NCBI GenBank assembly: GCA_963773085.1
Contig: CAVYZS010000011.1
Span: forward strand, 62,001 to 126,000
DNA length: 64,000 nt
DNA from: JAENVT01 sp963773085
GTDB taxonomy: Bacteria > Actinomycetota > Acidimicrobiia > Acidimicrobiales > Ilumatobacteraceae
Reading direction: 5' to 3'
Of the stretch, positions 19,485 through 30,083 are shown piece by piece. Position 1 is the first letter of the stretch. Every line of letters starts with the position of its first letter. Below the pieces are notes generated by a model, which was not told the DNA's origin, made no database searches, and worked only from the letters and a program-made list of their open reading frames with translations. The translations under genes were made by a program, and so were the position numbers.

Positions 19485-20600
19485 ATGCTGACTCGCACCG
19501 GGCTCGGGTTGCTGATCGGCTCGGTGATCTGTGCGTTGTTCGGGTTGCTGTGGAGCTATGAAGAGCTGCTCGCTCTCGCCGCCGCAGGCCTCGTTGCCGT
19601 CGCTCTGGCGCTGTACACGTCGAGGCGACCTACGCGGCACACCGCCCGTCGGCGGCTGATCACCGCTCGGGTGGCCCGCGGTGAGAATGTGCATGTTCGC
19701 TATCAGATCTTCAACCAGACTCAACACAGGCTCGGCTCGACACGCTTGACCGACGAGTTCCAGGGGCGCCACCAGTCGTTCAACGTGCCGACGCTGCCGC
19801 GGATGACCCGTCACGAGGTCGACGCCGAGTTCGCCACCAGACGGCGGGGCATCTTTCCGATCGGACCGTTGTCGTTCGAGCGCACTGATCAGCTCGGTCT
19901 GGCCGCGGCCACCCGTCCATTGGGGCAGATCGGCACCGTCGTCGTCCATCCGCGTGTCTATCCGCTGATCACAGCCTCGGGCGCGGTACGGGTGATCACC
20001 AACGACGCCGTTCTGCGCCGGCCGTCCGGTGACCCGCAATCGGGGTTCCAATCGCTTCGTGAGTATCAGTACGGCGATGACACCCGCTTGATCCACTGGC
20101 CGACCTCGGCCCGCGCCGCAACGCTCATGATCCGCGAGTTCGTCGACCTCCGCCGTCACGAGTTCACGGTCGTGATCGACACCTCGAGCGAAGTGGCATC
20201 CGAGGACGACTTCGAAGAGATCGTCGATGCCGGTGCCAGCGTGGCTGCCTTTGCGCTCCGATCGGGGCTCGACGTGGTCGTCCGTTCGACATCACGACTC
20301 CGCGCAGGGCGGCCGTACCCGCTGGTCGATCAGTCCGAGATGCTCGATCTGTTGACCCCGTTGCAGCAGGGCAGCGGTACCGACGTGCTCTCGGTTGCCA
20401 GTCTGTTCACGGGTGGCATCGGTGGCGTGGCCGTATTGATCATCACCGGTCCGAGGGGACCCTCGACGATCTTCTCGCACGGCGACCAGATCAGCGTGGC
20501 CAGGATCGGGGTCGGCGCCGAGACCGTCGGTCTCGGCTGCCCGGCCATCGCAGCCAACGATGCTGCACAGTTCGCCGAGCGGTGGGCGCAGTGGAACTAG
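19485..20600 (+). CDS. DUF58 membrane protein
   Basis: 371 residues. Two N-terminal membrane helices (about 6-23 and 27-44) precede a beta-rich segment, and the DUF58 signature SLREYQYGDDTRLIHWPTSARAA, split here as EYQYGDDTRLIHW then SARAA, starts near residue 190. A VWA-like domain follows (FTVVIDTSSE). DUF58 proteins are partners of MoxR ATPases; the biochemical role is unknown. It lies 3 bp after moxR and overlaps the next gene. Confidence 0.9.
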   Translation: MLTRTGLGLLIGSVICALFGLLWSYEELLALAAAGLVAVALALYTSRRPTRHTARRRLITARVARGENVHVRYQIFNQTQHRLGSTRLTDEFQGRHQSFNVPTLPRMTRHEVDAEFATRRRGIFPIGPLSFERTDQLGLAAATRPLGQIGTVVVHPRVYPLITASGAVRVITNDAVLRRPSGDPQSGFQSLREYQYGDDTRLIHWPTSARAATLMIREFVDLRRHEFTVVIDTSSEVASEDDFEEIVDAGASVAAFALRSGLDVVVRSTSRLRAGRPYPLVDQSEMLDLLTPLQQGSGTDVLSVASLFTGGIGGVAVLIITGPRGPSTIFSHGDQISVARIGVGAETVGLGCPAIAANDAAQFAERWAQWN

Positions 20601-22690
20601 CCCGCGGACCGCGTCTGACCAACGGGCGTCGTCTCGTGCGCGCTCTTGCGGTGCTGGTGTTCGCCTGCGGGCTCGCCCTCAGCGGGGCACGAGTCGTCGG
20701 TACCCGCTTCGAACCCATCCTGTTGATACCCGCGGCGGCGGCCGTGCTGGTCGGCTGGCTCCTGGCCCGCCTGCCGCTCATCGCCCGAGCCGCCGGTCAG
20801 GTGGTGGCGTTCGTAGGATGCGGACTGCTCGTCGCCTATTTGGCCGATGGAACGTCTGCCGATTTCGTCCGCGGCCTGCTCGACGGACCTCGTCAGGTCG
20901 TCACCACTTCTTGGCCGAGCCCGCGTTTCCCGACGATCTTCGTCGCGCTTGCAGGTCTGATCTTCGTCGCCTCGGCCGTGTCGGTCGAGCTCGCCATGCG
21001 ATTCAGGTGGCGAGCATTGGCGATCGCACCATTGGTGGTCGCGATGGTGGCGATGATCGCCATTGGCTCTCCCGACGGACCACAGTGGCAGGCAGTCTTG
21101 CTGGCCGCCTTGGCGTCGTTCGCCCTGTTGTGGATCGGGCTCGACGATCGTGTCGCCAGCGTGCGATCCGGACTGCTGGTCGCCGTGGCCGCCGGGCTCG
21201 CCGCCTTGACCACGACCGTTGGTGTGTCGGTGGCCGTCGCCGATCGGGCCGATCCGCGCCACGGCGCGGCCGCGAACAGCGAGCTGTCGCTGCTAGATCC
21301 TCTGGCCGATGTCTCGGCCCAACTCGCAGCCAAACCTCCGGTGCCGCTGTACGAAGTCGAATCGCCCGCGCTCGACCAGTTGCCCCTCTGGCGGACGGCC
21401 GTCCTCGACGTCTACAACGGGGAGTCGTGGTCGACCACGGGCCGTCTCACACCGGCAGGGAACCGACTTACGACGGCGAGCGGTGCGAAGACCGTGTCCG
21501 TGACCGTGACCGCGCCACGAGCCGACACCGAGCTGTGGATCACACCGGGGCGGATCCTGAGTAGCAGCAGCCCGGTCGAGACCGATCCCGAAAATCGCGT
21601 GGTCAGAATCGTCGGCACTGATCGCCCGGCCGTCACCACGTTCATCGTCGAGCCGCTCGAGGAGTTCGATCCGGCAACCGCTGGTGTGATCGCGACCATT
21701 CAACCAACTGAGATCGAGAACTCGTACGCCTCGCTGGCTCAGACGATGGCCCCGACTGGCACCATCGCCGAGAGGTTGGCCAAGTTGGCGGGCACCCTGC
21801 ACGACGACTACATCTACAACTCGGAAACACCCGGTGGTGTGTCCCTGACTCTGGTCGACAGCTTTCTTCGCGACGATTCCACGGTCGGCAACCTCGAACA
21901 GTTCGTCACCGGCTTCGTGCTACTTGCCCGCAGCCTCGGGGTCGACACCCGGATCGCTACCGGATACAAGGTCGACCTGGCGCCCAGCTCGGGCTTTGTC
22001 AACACGGACGACGCGCTTGCCTGGCCCGAGGTGCGAACGGCCACGGGATGGGTAGCGGTCGATGTGCTTCCCCCGGATTCCGATCTCGGTCAGTCGCAGC
22101 CGAAGCCCTCCGGTGTCGCCGAGACGCCTCCGGCGCAGCAACCACTCGAACAGCCGCAGGTCGAGCCGGCCGACACCAACGACCCCGTCGAGGCGCCGCC
22201 GCTTCCCGCAGAGCCCGGCAGGTGGTCGGCGGTGCGGATCTGGGCTCTTCGCGGGGGTCTGTTCACCGGGTTGTTGCTGTGGCCGCTCGCCATCTTCGCC
22301 ATCGTTGTCACCTGGAAGAAGTTGCGCCGGCGCAGAGGTCTGAAAGCACCCGACCCGGCGCGTCGAGTCACCACGGCGTGGACGCTCGCCACCGACGCTC
22401 TGGTCGACGCCGGTGCCACGTTGCAGCCCAGCCACACCAACGCCGAACTCGTCGAGGCCGGCGTCAAGACCCAACCGGCGGCAGGCCCGCCCCTCGGCCG
22501 ACTGCAACGTCACGCCGACGCAGTCACGTTCGCGACAGCCTCGTGCGACCCGCAGCGGGCGGCCGATGCCGTCGATCAGTTGAGGATGGTCGAGTCGAGC
22601 ATCCGCAACTCGTCGTCGCGATGGTGGCGTTGGAAGTGGTGGCTCAGCACCCGTTCGTTGCGCCGCCGCACGCAGTCGCCGCTGCGCTGA
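20591..22690 (+). CDS. TgpA-like transglutaminase-fold membrane protein lacking catalytic Cys and His
   Basis: About 699 residues. Around six N-terminal membrane helices lead to an extracellular domain, a transglutaminase-like core, a Pro/Glu-rich linker, one C-terminal helix (GLFTGLLLWPLAIFAIVV) and a cytoplasmic tail, the DUF3488/TgpA layout. In active members the core reads G.CEQF and later HAWPEV; here they read GNLEQF (Leu codon 21893-21895) and ALAWPEV (Leu codon 22016-22018). The third-position Asp in WVAVDVLPP remains. This is therefore a predicted pseudoenzyme, perhaps a peptide-binding partner. The GTG used overlaps the DUF58 stop; a GTG 9 bp upstream is possible. Confidence 0.85.
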   Translation: MELARGPRLTNGRRLVRALAVLVFACGLALSGARVVGTRFEPILLIPAAAAVLVGWLLARLPLIARAAGQVVAFVGCGLLVAYLADGTSADFVRGLLDGPRQVVTTSWPSPRFPTIFVALAGLIFVASAVSVELAMRFRWRALAIAPLVVAMVAMIAIGSPDGPQWQAVLLAALASFALLWIGLDDRVASVRSGLLVAVAAGLAALTTTVGVSVAVADRADPRHGAAANSELSLLDPLADVSAQLAAKPPVPLYEVESPALDQLPLWRTAVLDVYNGESWSTTGRLTPAGNRLTTASGAKTVSVTVTAPRADTELWITPGRILSSSSPVETDPENRVVRIVGTDRPAVTTFIVEPLEEFDPATAGVIATIQPTEIENSYASLAQTMAPTGTIAERLAKLAGTLHDDYIYNSETPGGVSLTLVDSFLRDDSTVGNLEQFVTGFVLLARSLGVDTRIATGYKVDLAPSSGFVNTDDALAWPEVRTATGWVAVDVLPPDSDLGQSQPKPSGVAETPPAQQPLEQPQVEPADTNDPVEAPPLPAEPGRWSAVRIWALRGGLFTGLLLWPLAIFAIVVTWKKLRRRRGLKAPDPARRVTTAWTLATDALVDAGATLQPSHTNAELVEAGVKTQPAAGPPLGRLQRHADAVTFATASCDPQRAADAVDQLRMVESSIRNSSSRWWRWKWWLSTRSLRRRTQSPLR

Positions 22691-22714
22691 ACAGCGATTG
22701 TCGGTCGGGAGACC

Positions 22715-25700
22715 TCAGTCGGTGATCGTCAGCGTAACCGTGGCGCTCGCCTTGGCACCGAAGGGGTCCGTCACCGTGCACGTGAACGACGAAGTATCCG
22801 TGAAGTGTTCGGGTATCACGGTGACGTGGAGCGTCACCTCGGCAGGGTTGCTCGGGCTCGGATCGGGTATGACCGCGACGTCGAAGATCGCTGTGGAGGG
22901 GCAGGAGACGTCGAGCGCGTCGCCGTCTGGATCGGTCGGCAACAGCGACAGATCGATCGTCGGCTGATTGGTCGAGTCGACGATGTCGCCTACGGTCGGC
23001 GGGCGGTTGGACGTGATCGTAATGGTCGACGACGCGGTCATCCCTCCGCTGTCGACGATGGTGTAGTTGAACGTCGAGATGCCATGCGGGAGGCTGACGG
23101 TGTAGATGTTGCCGACATGGCCGAGAATCTCGGCGGGTCCCCCGAGCGGTGTGATGATCTGGACGGCGAGTGGACCCGGCTCGGAATCGAAGTCGTTCAC
23201 GGTCGGGTCGAACGTGTACTGCGAGAATTCCGTCGTGTAGGCGTCGGCGAGGGCGGTCGGTGGCAGGTTGGTGATCGATAGCCGGATCGACGCCGTCGCA
23301 GTGAGGAAACCCAGGTCGTGGACGTTGGCAGTGAAGTTGTAGTCGCCACTGGCCGTGTTGTTGGGCGGCGAGATGTTGATCGTGGTTGAATCGACGATCG
23401 TCACCCACGAGGGGGCAGTGCTGCCGAGTTCCGAGATGCTCAACGCCTCGTCGTCGGAAGCGAGATCGTTGACCGTCAGTGTCAACGAGTCGCCGGGCGA
23501 CAAGTTGCGGGCGATGGTGCCGCCCACCGGGGGTCGGTTGACATCGATCGTCAACACTCCATGGGCGACCTCTTCGCAGCCGTTGGCGACGGCGAACGTG
23601 ACCAGTTCTGAGCTGTTCATTCCGACCGGTGGCGTGTATGTGCCCGTGGGACCTGTCAGGCCGGCGCCGCTGATGCTTCCCGGGACGAAGTTCCCCGAGA
23701 CCACGAGGGGCCGCAGATCGATGGCGATCGGCGTCTCGTACGGGGTGAAGACTTGGGCTGAATTGACTACGGGTGCGCTGTCCGAGCACGGCTGGATCGT
23801 GAGCGCGACATTGGCTTGGCTCGTCTGGCCGCTGCCGTCACCGACCTGGTAGCGGATCGTCGCGGATCCGCCTGATGGTCCGGAGCCGGCGGTCATCGTG
23901 AGGATCCCGTTGTGGACCTCGACGGTGCCAAAGCTCGTGGGCGGCCGGTTGACCAGCGTCACCGAGGGGCTGTCGCCGGTGTCGGCGATGCCGAGGTCGT
24001 TGGCCAGCAGATCGACGCTACCGACCCCACCGCTGGCCACGGTGAGCTCGTCGGCGACTGCAACCGGTGGTGGGTTGACCGGCGGCGCTTCGGCGATGGC
24101 CACGTTGAGCTTTCCGGACGCCCGTAGCTTGCTGTCGTTCTCGACCACGTAGGTGATGGACAGATTGCCGGCGGCCCGCGGCGTGATGACGACGCTCGTG
24201 CCGCCGCTGGTGGCCACCGCGGCGTCTGGCGTCGGGGAGGCGGGCACTGCGGATACGAGTGTGAGCGTGGTCCCGGGATTGGCGTCGCGCAACTCGGCTA
24301 CCACGTCGAACCGGGTGGTCTCGTCGACCGTCGCGGCAAGCGGAATGTCGTGCGTCAGCGGTGGTGTGCTGGTCGGGGTGTCGTCGATGATCCGGATCGA
24401 GATCGTCGTGCGGACGTTGCCGTCGTGCCCGTCGCTGATCGTGACATCGAGGCTGTCGGCGTCGGGCGTGTTGTCGGCCGAGCCGGTTGGCGGCGCTGTG
24501 TACACGAAGCTGGCGGCCTTCTGCGTGAAGGTCGTGTCGCCGTGAGCGGGCTTGCTGACAGAGGCGAACACCAGGCTGTCGCCGTCGTCGTCACTGGCGA
24601 TGCTGTTGGCATTCAGCGTGAGCGACGCGCCGATTTTGACCTCTTGCTGTGTCTGTGACGCGTTGACCGTAGGCGCGTGGTTGCCGGGAGGAGCTGACGC
24701 GACGGTGACGATGATCGATGCTTCGGCACCGAGGCCGCCGACACTTCTGACGGAGTACTTGCATCGGAAGGTACCCACTGCCCCGAGCGGCGGGGTGAAC
24801 GCGACTCGCTGGTCATCGGTCTTGGTTGCGGTTCCGCCGTTGAGGCAGACCGGATCACCGCGAAGGCTCGGTGTGCCGCCCGACGGGTCGCTGTCGTTGG
24901 CCAGGACATCGATGTTGACCGGCTTGTCGGTCACCGTGTCGGCGAAGTCGTCACGGGCGTACGGTGCGGCTGGGAGGGCCTCGACCAGCACCGTGATCGT
25001 GACCGTGCCCTGGACCTCGTTGCCCTTGCCGTCGGTGATGCGGTACGTGAAAATGACAGGTGTCGGCTCGGTGATCTCGGGCAGGTTGGGCGTGAAGCGA
25101 ACCGAGTTGCCTTCGACCCTTGCCGAACCGCCTCCATCTGCCGGTTGGTCGACGGTGAGGAGGCGAATCGTGTCGTTGTCGGGGTCGATGTCGTTGGTCG
25201 TGACCGCGATCTTCACCGTGTTGCCGAGCACGACGCGCTCAGCGTCGGGGTTGGCAACAGGTGGACGGTTGACAGCCGTGTCGTTGATCCTCACGACCAG
25301 GACGTGACCGACCACCTTGTGACCGTTGCCGTCGTTCAACCAGTAGTTGACGACCGACAGGGGCTGCGCCCCAGGCTGCAGGGTGATGCTCAGCTGTTGA
25401 CCGAGGACCTTGGCCTCGATACCCGAAGGCGCTGGCGTGAAGGCGGTGATGGTCAGGTCATCGCCGTCGGGATCACTGTCGTTGGCCTTGACGTTGATCG
25501 GCTTCGTGGAACCGACCGGCAGTCGGATGGCGTCGTTCTTGGCAACTGGTGGATCGTTGGTTGCGTCGCTGCTGGTGACCTCGACCGTGACCACGGTCTT
25601 CGCGCTGGTGCCACCCTGCGGATCGGCCGCCTGGTAGGTGAACGTGTAGATACCAGGACGGCCCGGCGGCGGGTCGTACAACAGCGCCGGAAGCCCGGTC

Positions 25701-27358
25701 GGGCCCGTCGCCGCAGTGATGGTGGCTCCGCTGTTCTCCCGGAACGTCGAAACCGTCAACATGTCGCGCTCGGGGTCGATGTCGTTGCCCAGTACGTCGA
25801 TGATGACCGGACGGCCGACTCGAGTCTTGACCTGGTCGGGCCGGGCGATGGGGGGACGGTTGGGGCTGTCGGCGGCGAACAGCTCGACGTTCACGGTTGC
25901 CGAGGCGGTGTTTCCCTGCGGGTCGACGATCGTGTAGTCGAACGAGTCGGTGCCGCTGTACCCGAGGTCGGGCACGTAGGCGACGGAGGTGCCGTCGAGC
26001 ACGTCGGTGGTGCCGTGGCCGGCCTTGTCGACGTCGCCGACCGAGACGACGGCGATGGGATCGCCGTCGGGGTCGTAGTCGTTGGCCGTGACGGGAATGG
26101 TGACCGTGTTGCCGGCGCGGGCCGTGACCGAATCGTCGATGGCATTCGGTGGGTCGTCGTGGCCGTTGTCGTCGGCGGGCGGAGGCTCGTCGTCGTCACC
26201 GGCTTGGTCGCCGGCGCTCGATGACTCGCCGTTCGAGTCGGGGCCGGCCTGCTCGACGACCTGACCCTGGGCGTCGAACTGCGGGGCCTCGTCGTTCTTG
26301 TTGATCGTGTTGATCCCGAACCGGTGGACGACCCAGGCGACTGGCCGGCCTGATCGTCGAGCCAGATCAGGTCGCCGCTGGCAGTGATCACCAGTTCGGG
26401 CGCCACCGATTCGCACGGTCGGGTCGGTCATCGGTGGTGACCATCTTCTCGTCTCGAGGTCGATCCGATTGACCTCGTTGTTGTCCCGCACCACGACGGC
26501 GGTCGGCCCGGCAACCGCCAGCCGGTCGTCGCTGCCGATGTTCAGGCCGTCGATGGAGAGTTGCTGGTCGATGCCATCGGCCCCGACGCACACCAGCGTG
26601 TCGCCGACGCCCACCCACACGCACGGGGCGTCGTCGCCGGGCTCTTGCAGAACGGCCTCGGTGGCGTTGGGGATCGTGTCGAGCACACGTCGGCACCGTC
26701 GAGCCAGCGCACCGTCCGGGTGTTGCCGTCGTACACAACGCCATGAGCGCCGACCGTGGTTGTCAGGGTGCGTGCGCTGCGCAGCGGCACGCTCTTGCTC
26801 GATTCGTCGACGTTGACGTGGGTCGCCTCGGTGTCGGTGAAGAGCCACATGCTGCCGTCGGTGGCAATGAGTGATCGTCGGCTTTGGGGACCTCGATCGG
26901 CCGCGCGACACGTCGTCGACGGCCACGACGCTGGCTTCGTTGGTGACCGAGCTGACGACGGTCAGACCACTGTCGCCGACGCGAACTTGGCGCCGTCCTC
27001 GGCCAGCGTTGCCACGGTCTGCGGTGTTCCCAGCTGCAACTTGGCGGTCGAGATGGTGCGCACCGAACCCTGCGTCCGGAGTCACCAGGAATGCGCCGCC
27101 GGCGCCCTGCACAGCGACCTCGTCGCTCGAATCCGATTCGGTGTCGATCTTGGCGAGCACCCGGCCGGCCAAGCCGTCGACCAGCACGACATTGCCGTTG
27201 ACCTGGTCGACCAGCCACCGCGTCGCCGCGTTGGAGGTCAACGAGGTCGGGCGGACACCGTCGCTGTTGACGATCGCGACGACGATGCAGATGGCCACGA
27301 TGGTGCCGAGCGCGGCATAGCCTACCGTTCGCCAGCTCACCTTCTGCAACTGTGCCAT
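22715..27358 (-). CDS. Giant Ig/cadherin-like repeat surface protein, frame-damaged N-terminal part
   Basis: About 1547 residues, ending convergent to the transglutaminase-like gene. An N-terminal membrane anchor (GYAALGTIVAICIVVAIV, about 13-30) is followed by about 340 residues with short repeated strands (beta-propeller-like, uncertain), an acidic Asp/Pro linker (DDDEPPPADDNGHDDPP), then at least ten Ig/cadherin-like repeats with the NDxDPDGD calcium-type motif and VxYTPxxxxxGxDSFxYTxxD pattern. No LPXTG end. In the first third (about 26400-27060) stretches of meaningful sequence alternate between frames, for example TISTAKLQLGTPQTVATLAEDG in a second frame, indicating at least five compensating single-base errors. 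Likely an extracellular scaffold or adhesin linked to the MoxR-DUF58 genes opposite. Confidence 0.8.
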   Translation of the reverse strand: MAQLQKVSWRTVGYAALGTIVAICIVVAIVNSDGVRPTSLTSNAATRWLVDQVNGNVVLVDGLAGRVLAKIDTESDSSDEVAVQGAGGAFLVTPDAGFGAHHLDRQVAAGNTADRGNAGRGRRQVRVGDSGLTVVSSVTNEASVVAVDDVSRGRSRSPKPTITHCHRRQHVALHRHRGDPRQRRRIEQERAAAQRTHPDNHGRRSWRCVRRQHPDGALARRCRRVLDTIPNATEAVLQEPGDDAPCVWVGVGDTLVCVGADGIDQQLSIDGLNIGSDDRLAVAGPTAVVVRDNNEVNRIDLETRRWSPPMTDPTVRIGGARTGDHCQRRPDLARRSGRPVAWVVHRFGINTINKNDEAPQFDAQGQVVEQAGPDSNGESSSAGDQAGDDDEPPPADDNGHDDPPNAIDDSVTARAGNTVTIPVTANDYDPDGDPIAVVSVGDVDKAGHGTTDVLDGTSVAYVPDLGYSGTDSFDYTIVDPQGNTASATVNVELFAADSPNRPPIARPDQVKTRVGRPVIIDVLGNDIDPERDMLTVSTFRENSGATITAATGPTGLPALLYDPPPGRPGIYTFTYQAADPQGGTSAKTVVTVEVTSSDATNDPPVAKNDAIRLPVGSTKPINVKANDSDPDGDDLTITAFTPAPSGIEAKVLGQQLSITLQPGAQPLSVVNYWLNDGNGHKVVGHVLVVRINDTAVNRPPVANPDAERVVLGNTVKIAVTTNDIDPDNDTIRLLTVDQPADGGGSARVEGNSVRFTPNLPEITEPTPVIFTYRITDGKGNEVQGTVTITVLVEALPAAPYARDDFADTVTDKPVNIDVLANDSDPSGGTPSLRGDPVCLNGGTATKTDDQRVAFTPPLGAVGTFRCKYSVRSVGGLGAEASIIVTVASAPPGNHAPTVNASQTQQEVKIGASLTLNANSIASDDDGDSLVFASVSKPAHGDTTFTQKAASFVYTAPPTGSADNTPDADSLDVTISDGHDGNVRTTISIRIIDDTPTSTPPLTHDIPLAATVDETTRFDVVAELRDANPGTTLTLVSAVPASPTPDAAVATSGGTSVVITPRAAGNLSITYVVENDSKLRASGKLNVAIAEAPPVNPPPVAVADELTVASGGVGSVDLLANDLGIADTGDSPSVTLVNRPPTSFGTVEVHNGILTMTAGSGPSGGSATIRYQVGDGSGQTSQANVALTIQPCSDSAPVVNSAQVFTPYETPIAIDLRPLVVSGNFVPGSISGAGLTGPTGTYTPPVGMNSSELVTFAVANGCEEVAHGVLTIDVNRPPVGGTIARNLSPGDSLTLTVNDLASDDEALSISELGSTAPSWVTIVDSTTINISPPNNTASGDYNFTANVHDLGFLTATASIRLSITNLPPTALADAYTTEFSQYTFDPTVNDFDSEPGPLAVQIITPLGGPAEILGHVGNIYTVSLPHGISTFNYTIVDSGGMTASSTITITSNRPPTVGDIVDSTNQPTIDLSLLPTDPDGDALDVSCPSTAIFDVAVIPDPSPSNPAEVTLHVTVIPEHFTDTSSFTCTVTDPFGAKASATVTLTITD

Positions 27359-27425
27359 GCCGCCTACCTTGTCGGCCGATGATTTGTCAGCGACGTGTTC
27401 CCGGGTCCCAGTCTACCGGCAGACG

Positions 27426-30031
27426 TCACACTCGCTGTCCGTACGCCCCACTGCTGGCGAAGGCCAGCGCATCGGCCAGTGTCATCGGCTTGGCGAACAG
27501 GAATCCTTGCGCCATCTTGCACTCGAGGCGGCGCAGTTCGTCGAGCTGGGCCTCGGTCTCGACACCCTCGGCGATCGGGGCAAACCCCAGCTCGTGGGCC
27601 AGCGACAGGATCAGCCGCACGAACTCGCTGCCTCCGCGCTCCGGCGTCGAGGCCGCTGATCAGGCTGCGATCGATCTTGACGAAGTCGGCGGCGAACTGC
27701 CGCAGCAGCGCCAGGTTCGAGTAGCCGGTGCCGAAGTCGTCGATCGCGATGCGCACGCCGAGCCCGTGCAGCTCGTCGAGCTGCGGCTTGGCGGCGACGA
27801 TGTCGGCCATCACGATGTCTTCGGTGATCTCGATGGTCAGTGCCGAGGCACCGATGCCGGCGCGGGTGATGGCCTTGGCGACGTTCTCGACCAGGTCGCC
27901 GTTGTTCAGCTCGGCGGACGAGAGGTTGATCGACATGCTGAGGTTCGGCGAGCGCAATCGCAGCAGCGAGGCCGCTCGGGTGGCCTCGTTGAGCACGAAT
28001 TCGCCCAGCTGGATCGAGAACCCGCGCGCTCTCGATGATCGGCATGAACTTGCCCGGCAGGATCAGGCCGCGGGTCGGATGCTGCCATCTGACGAGCGCT
28101 TCGAAGCCCAGCACCTCGCGGCTGCCGGTGTTGACGATCGGTTGGTAGTGCAACGACAGCTGGTTGTCGCGGAAGGCGGCGCGCAGCTCGCGCTCCATGT
28201 CGAGCCGGTCGTCGACCTGGCGGCGCATCGTCTGGTCGAACAGCGCAATCCGCCGCCGGCCGGCCTGCTTGGCGGCATACATCGCCAGGTCGGCGCGCTG
28301 GACGATCTCGTTGGCCGGATCGGAGCCGATGCCGAAGGCGACGCCGACGCTCATCGACACGACGTGCTCGCGACCGTCGAGGCTGATCGGCGCCTTGACG
28401 GCCGACAGCAGGCGATCGGCGATGGCGGCGACCTCGAGATCGGTGCCGATGTTGCGGCACACGACCAGGAACTCGTCGCCGCCGAGGCGCCCGACGATGT
28501 CGCCGCCTCGGGTCGCGGTCTGCAGCCGATCGGCGACGACCTGCAGCAGCCGGTCGCCGACGGAGTGACCGAGGCTGTCGTTGACGACTTTGAAGTCGTC
28601 GAGGTCGCAGAACATCACGGCCATGCGTTCGCGATCGCCGATCGTGTTGGTCAGCAGGTGGAAGAGCTGCTGACGGTTCGGCAGGCCGGTCAGCGCATCG
28701 TGGCCGGCGTCGTGGGCCAGCCGGGCCTCGAGCCGCTTGCGATCCGACAGGTCGCGGTAGGTCACCGCGAAGCCCTCGAGCTGTCCCTGCTCGTCACGGA
28801 TGCCGACGGCGACGCCCGACATCGGGTGTCGCTCGCCGTCCTGATCGACCATCTCGATCTCGCCGCTCCACGTCCCACCGTCGCGGATCGCCTCACCGAT
28901 CTCGGCGAACATCGTCTCGCGGTACTCCTCGGGGATGAACTTCAAGGTGTCGTTGCGGTTCAACGGGTTGGCGCCGAAGAATCGCTCACCGGCCGGGTTG
29001 AGGTAGTTGGTGCCGTCGCCGAACGAGGCGATGGCCACGAGATCGGTCGTCGCGTCGGCCACAGCCCGGAACCGTTCCATCTCCCGGCGCCGACCGACTT
29101 CGTCGTTCATGTCGCGGACGATGACGACGGTGCCGGTGTGGTGGCCGTTGTCGTCGATGGCCGGAGCAGCCACGATCTGGACGTTGCGGGGCCCGAGCTC
29201 GGGCAGTTGGAGCCGGCAGCTGTAGGTGGCAGTCTCGCCGGCGGCCACCTTGGCGCGGATCTCTTCGAAGATGTATTGGTCGGCAGGATCGAGGTAGGCC
29301 CGCAGCGCCTCGACATCGCTGAGCACCGGCGCCGTGTCGAGGAACTCGGCGATCCGGGCGTTCATGAAGGAGTCCTCGAGCTCGCTGCCGATCACCAGGA
29401 TCCCGATCGGCGCCGTGTTGAGCACGGTGCGCAGGTAGTTCTCGCTGGTCTTGGCGCGCACGGCGTCGCGAGTGGCCGTCGTCGCCGACTTCGTGGCCTC
29501 TTCGAGTGCGTCGGCGATCAAGCCGGCCAAGATCCCCCCGATCAGGACCACGGGAACTCGGAGTAGACCCGATGACACGCCGAACACGGTTGTCGCTGCC
29601 CGGCCGACCCCGATCGAATTGGCGATGATGAACGGGTATGCCCGGCGCAGACCGAACACCAGTGGATAGCCGATCCCGAGGATCGCGAACCACGGCACCA
29701 GATCGACGAGGTGATCCGGAAGTACCAGCGACATGGCCATGAGCAGCGCGGTGGCCACGGTGGCGCGTACCAGCCCGAGCTTGGTGCTCGTCGCATGGAC
29801 CAGACCGAACAGGCCAAGCGCAAGGCCGGCGACGGCGGCGATCAACACCGGGATCGACACCGGCCGCCACACGTACGTGCGCAGGAGGTAGTGGGCACAG
29901 AGTGCCACCAGCAGGAGCGGCTCGCAACGCGCCACCAGCCAGCGCACCTTCTCCGAGCGTGAAGCCTCGGGTACGTAGCCAAGGCGTGTCATCAAGCCAG
30001 TTCCTCTACTCTCCCGTCCCACGAACCTCAA
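27426..30031 (-). CDS. Membrane GGDEF-EAL cyclic-di-GMP enzyme, two frameshifts
   Basis: N-terminal membrane helices (about residues 35-190), two PAS-like domains, then GGDEF and EAL domains. RLGGDEFLVV is the intact cyclase site, with RGGD five residues earlier matching the product-inhibition site RxxD. The phosphodiesterase half is also intact: GFEALVRWQ, EITEDIV, DDFGTGYSNL, VKIDRSLI and AEGVETEAQL. The protein as read breaks near 28022 (a GGG run) and again near 27640; joining the frames restores the EAL domain to a normal end (FASSGAYGQRV). Both synthesis and breakdown of cyclic di-GMP are possible. ATG at 29992 is an alternative start. Confidence 0.85.
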
Positions 30032-30083
30032 GACTACTCCACGTGGTGAGCTTGACGCAATGGGTAGCCTTGAGATGTTCGAC

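Noticed and set aside
18477..20159. 560-codon open frame antisense to moxR and DUF58
   Set aside because: Composition is a shadow of high-GC coding sequence opposite two clear family proteins; no domain or start signal.
20591..22690. Active transglutaminase/protease
   Set aside because: The Cys and His positions both read Leu.
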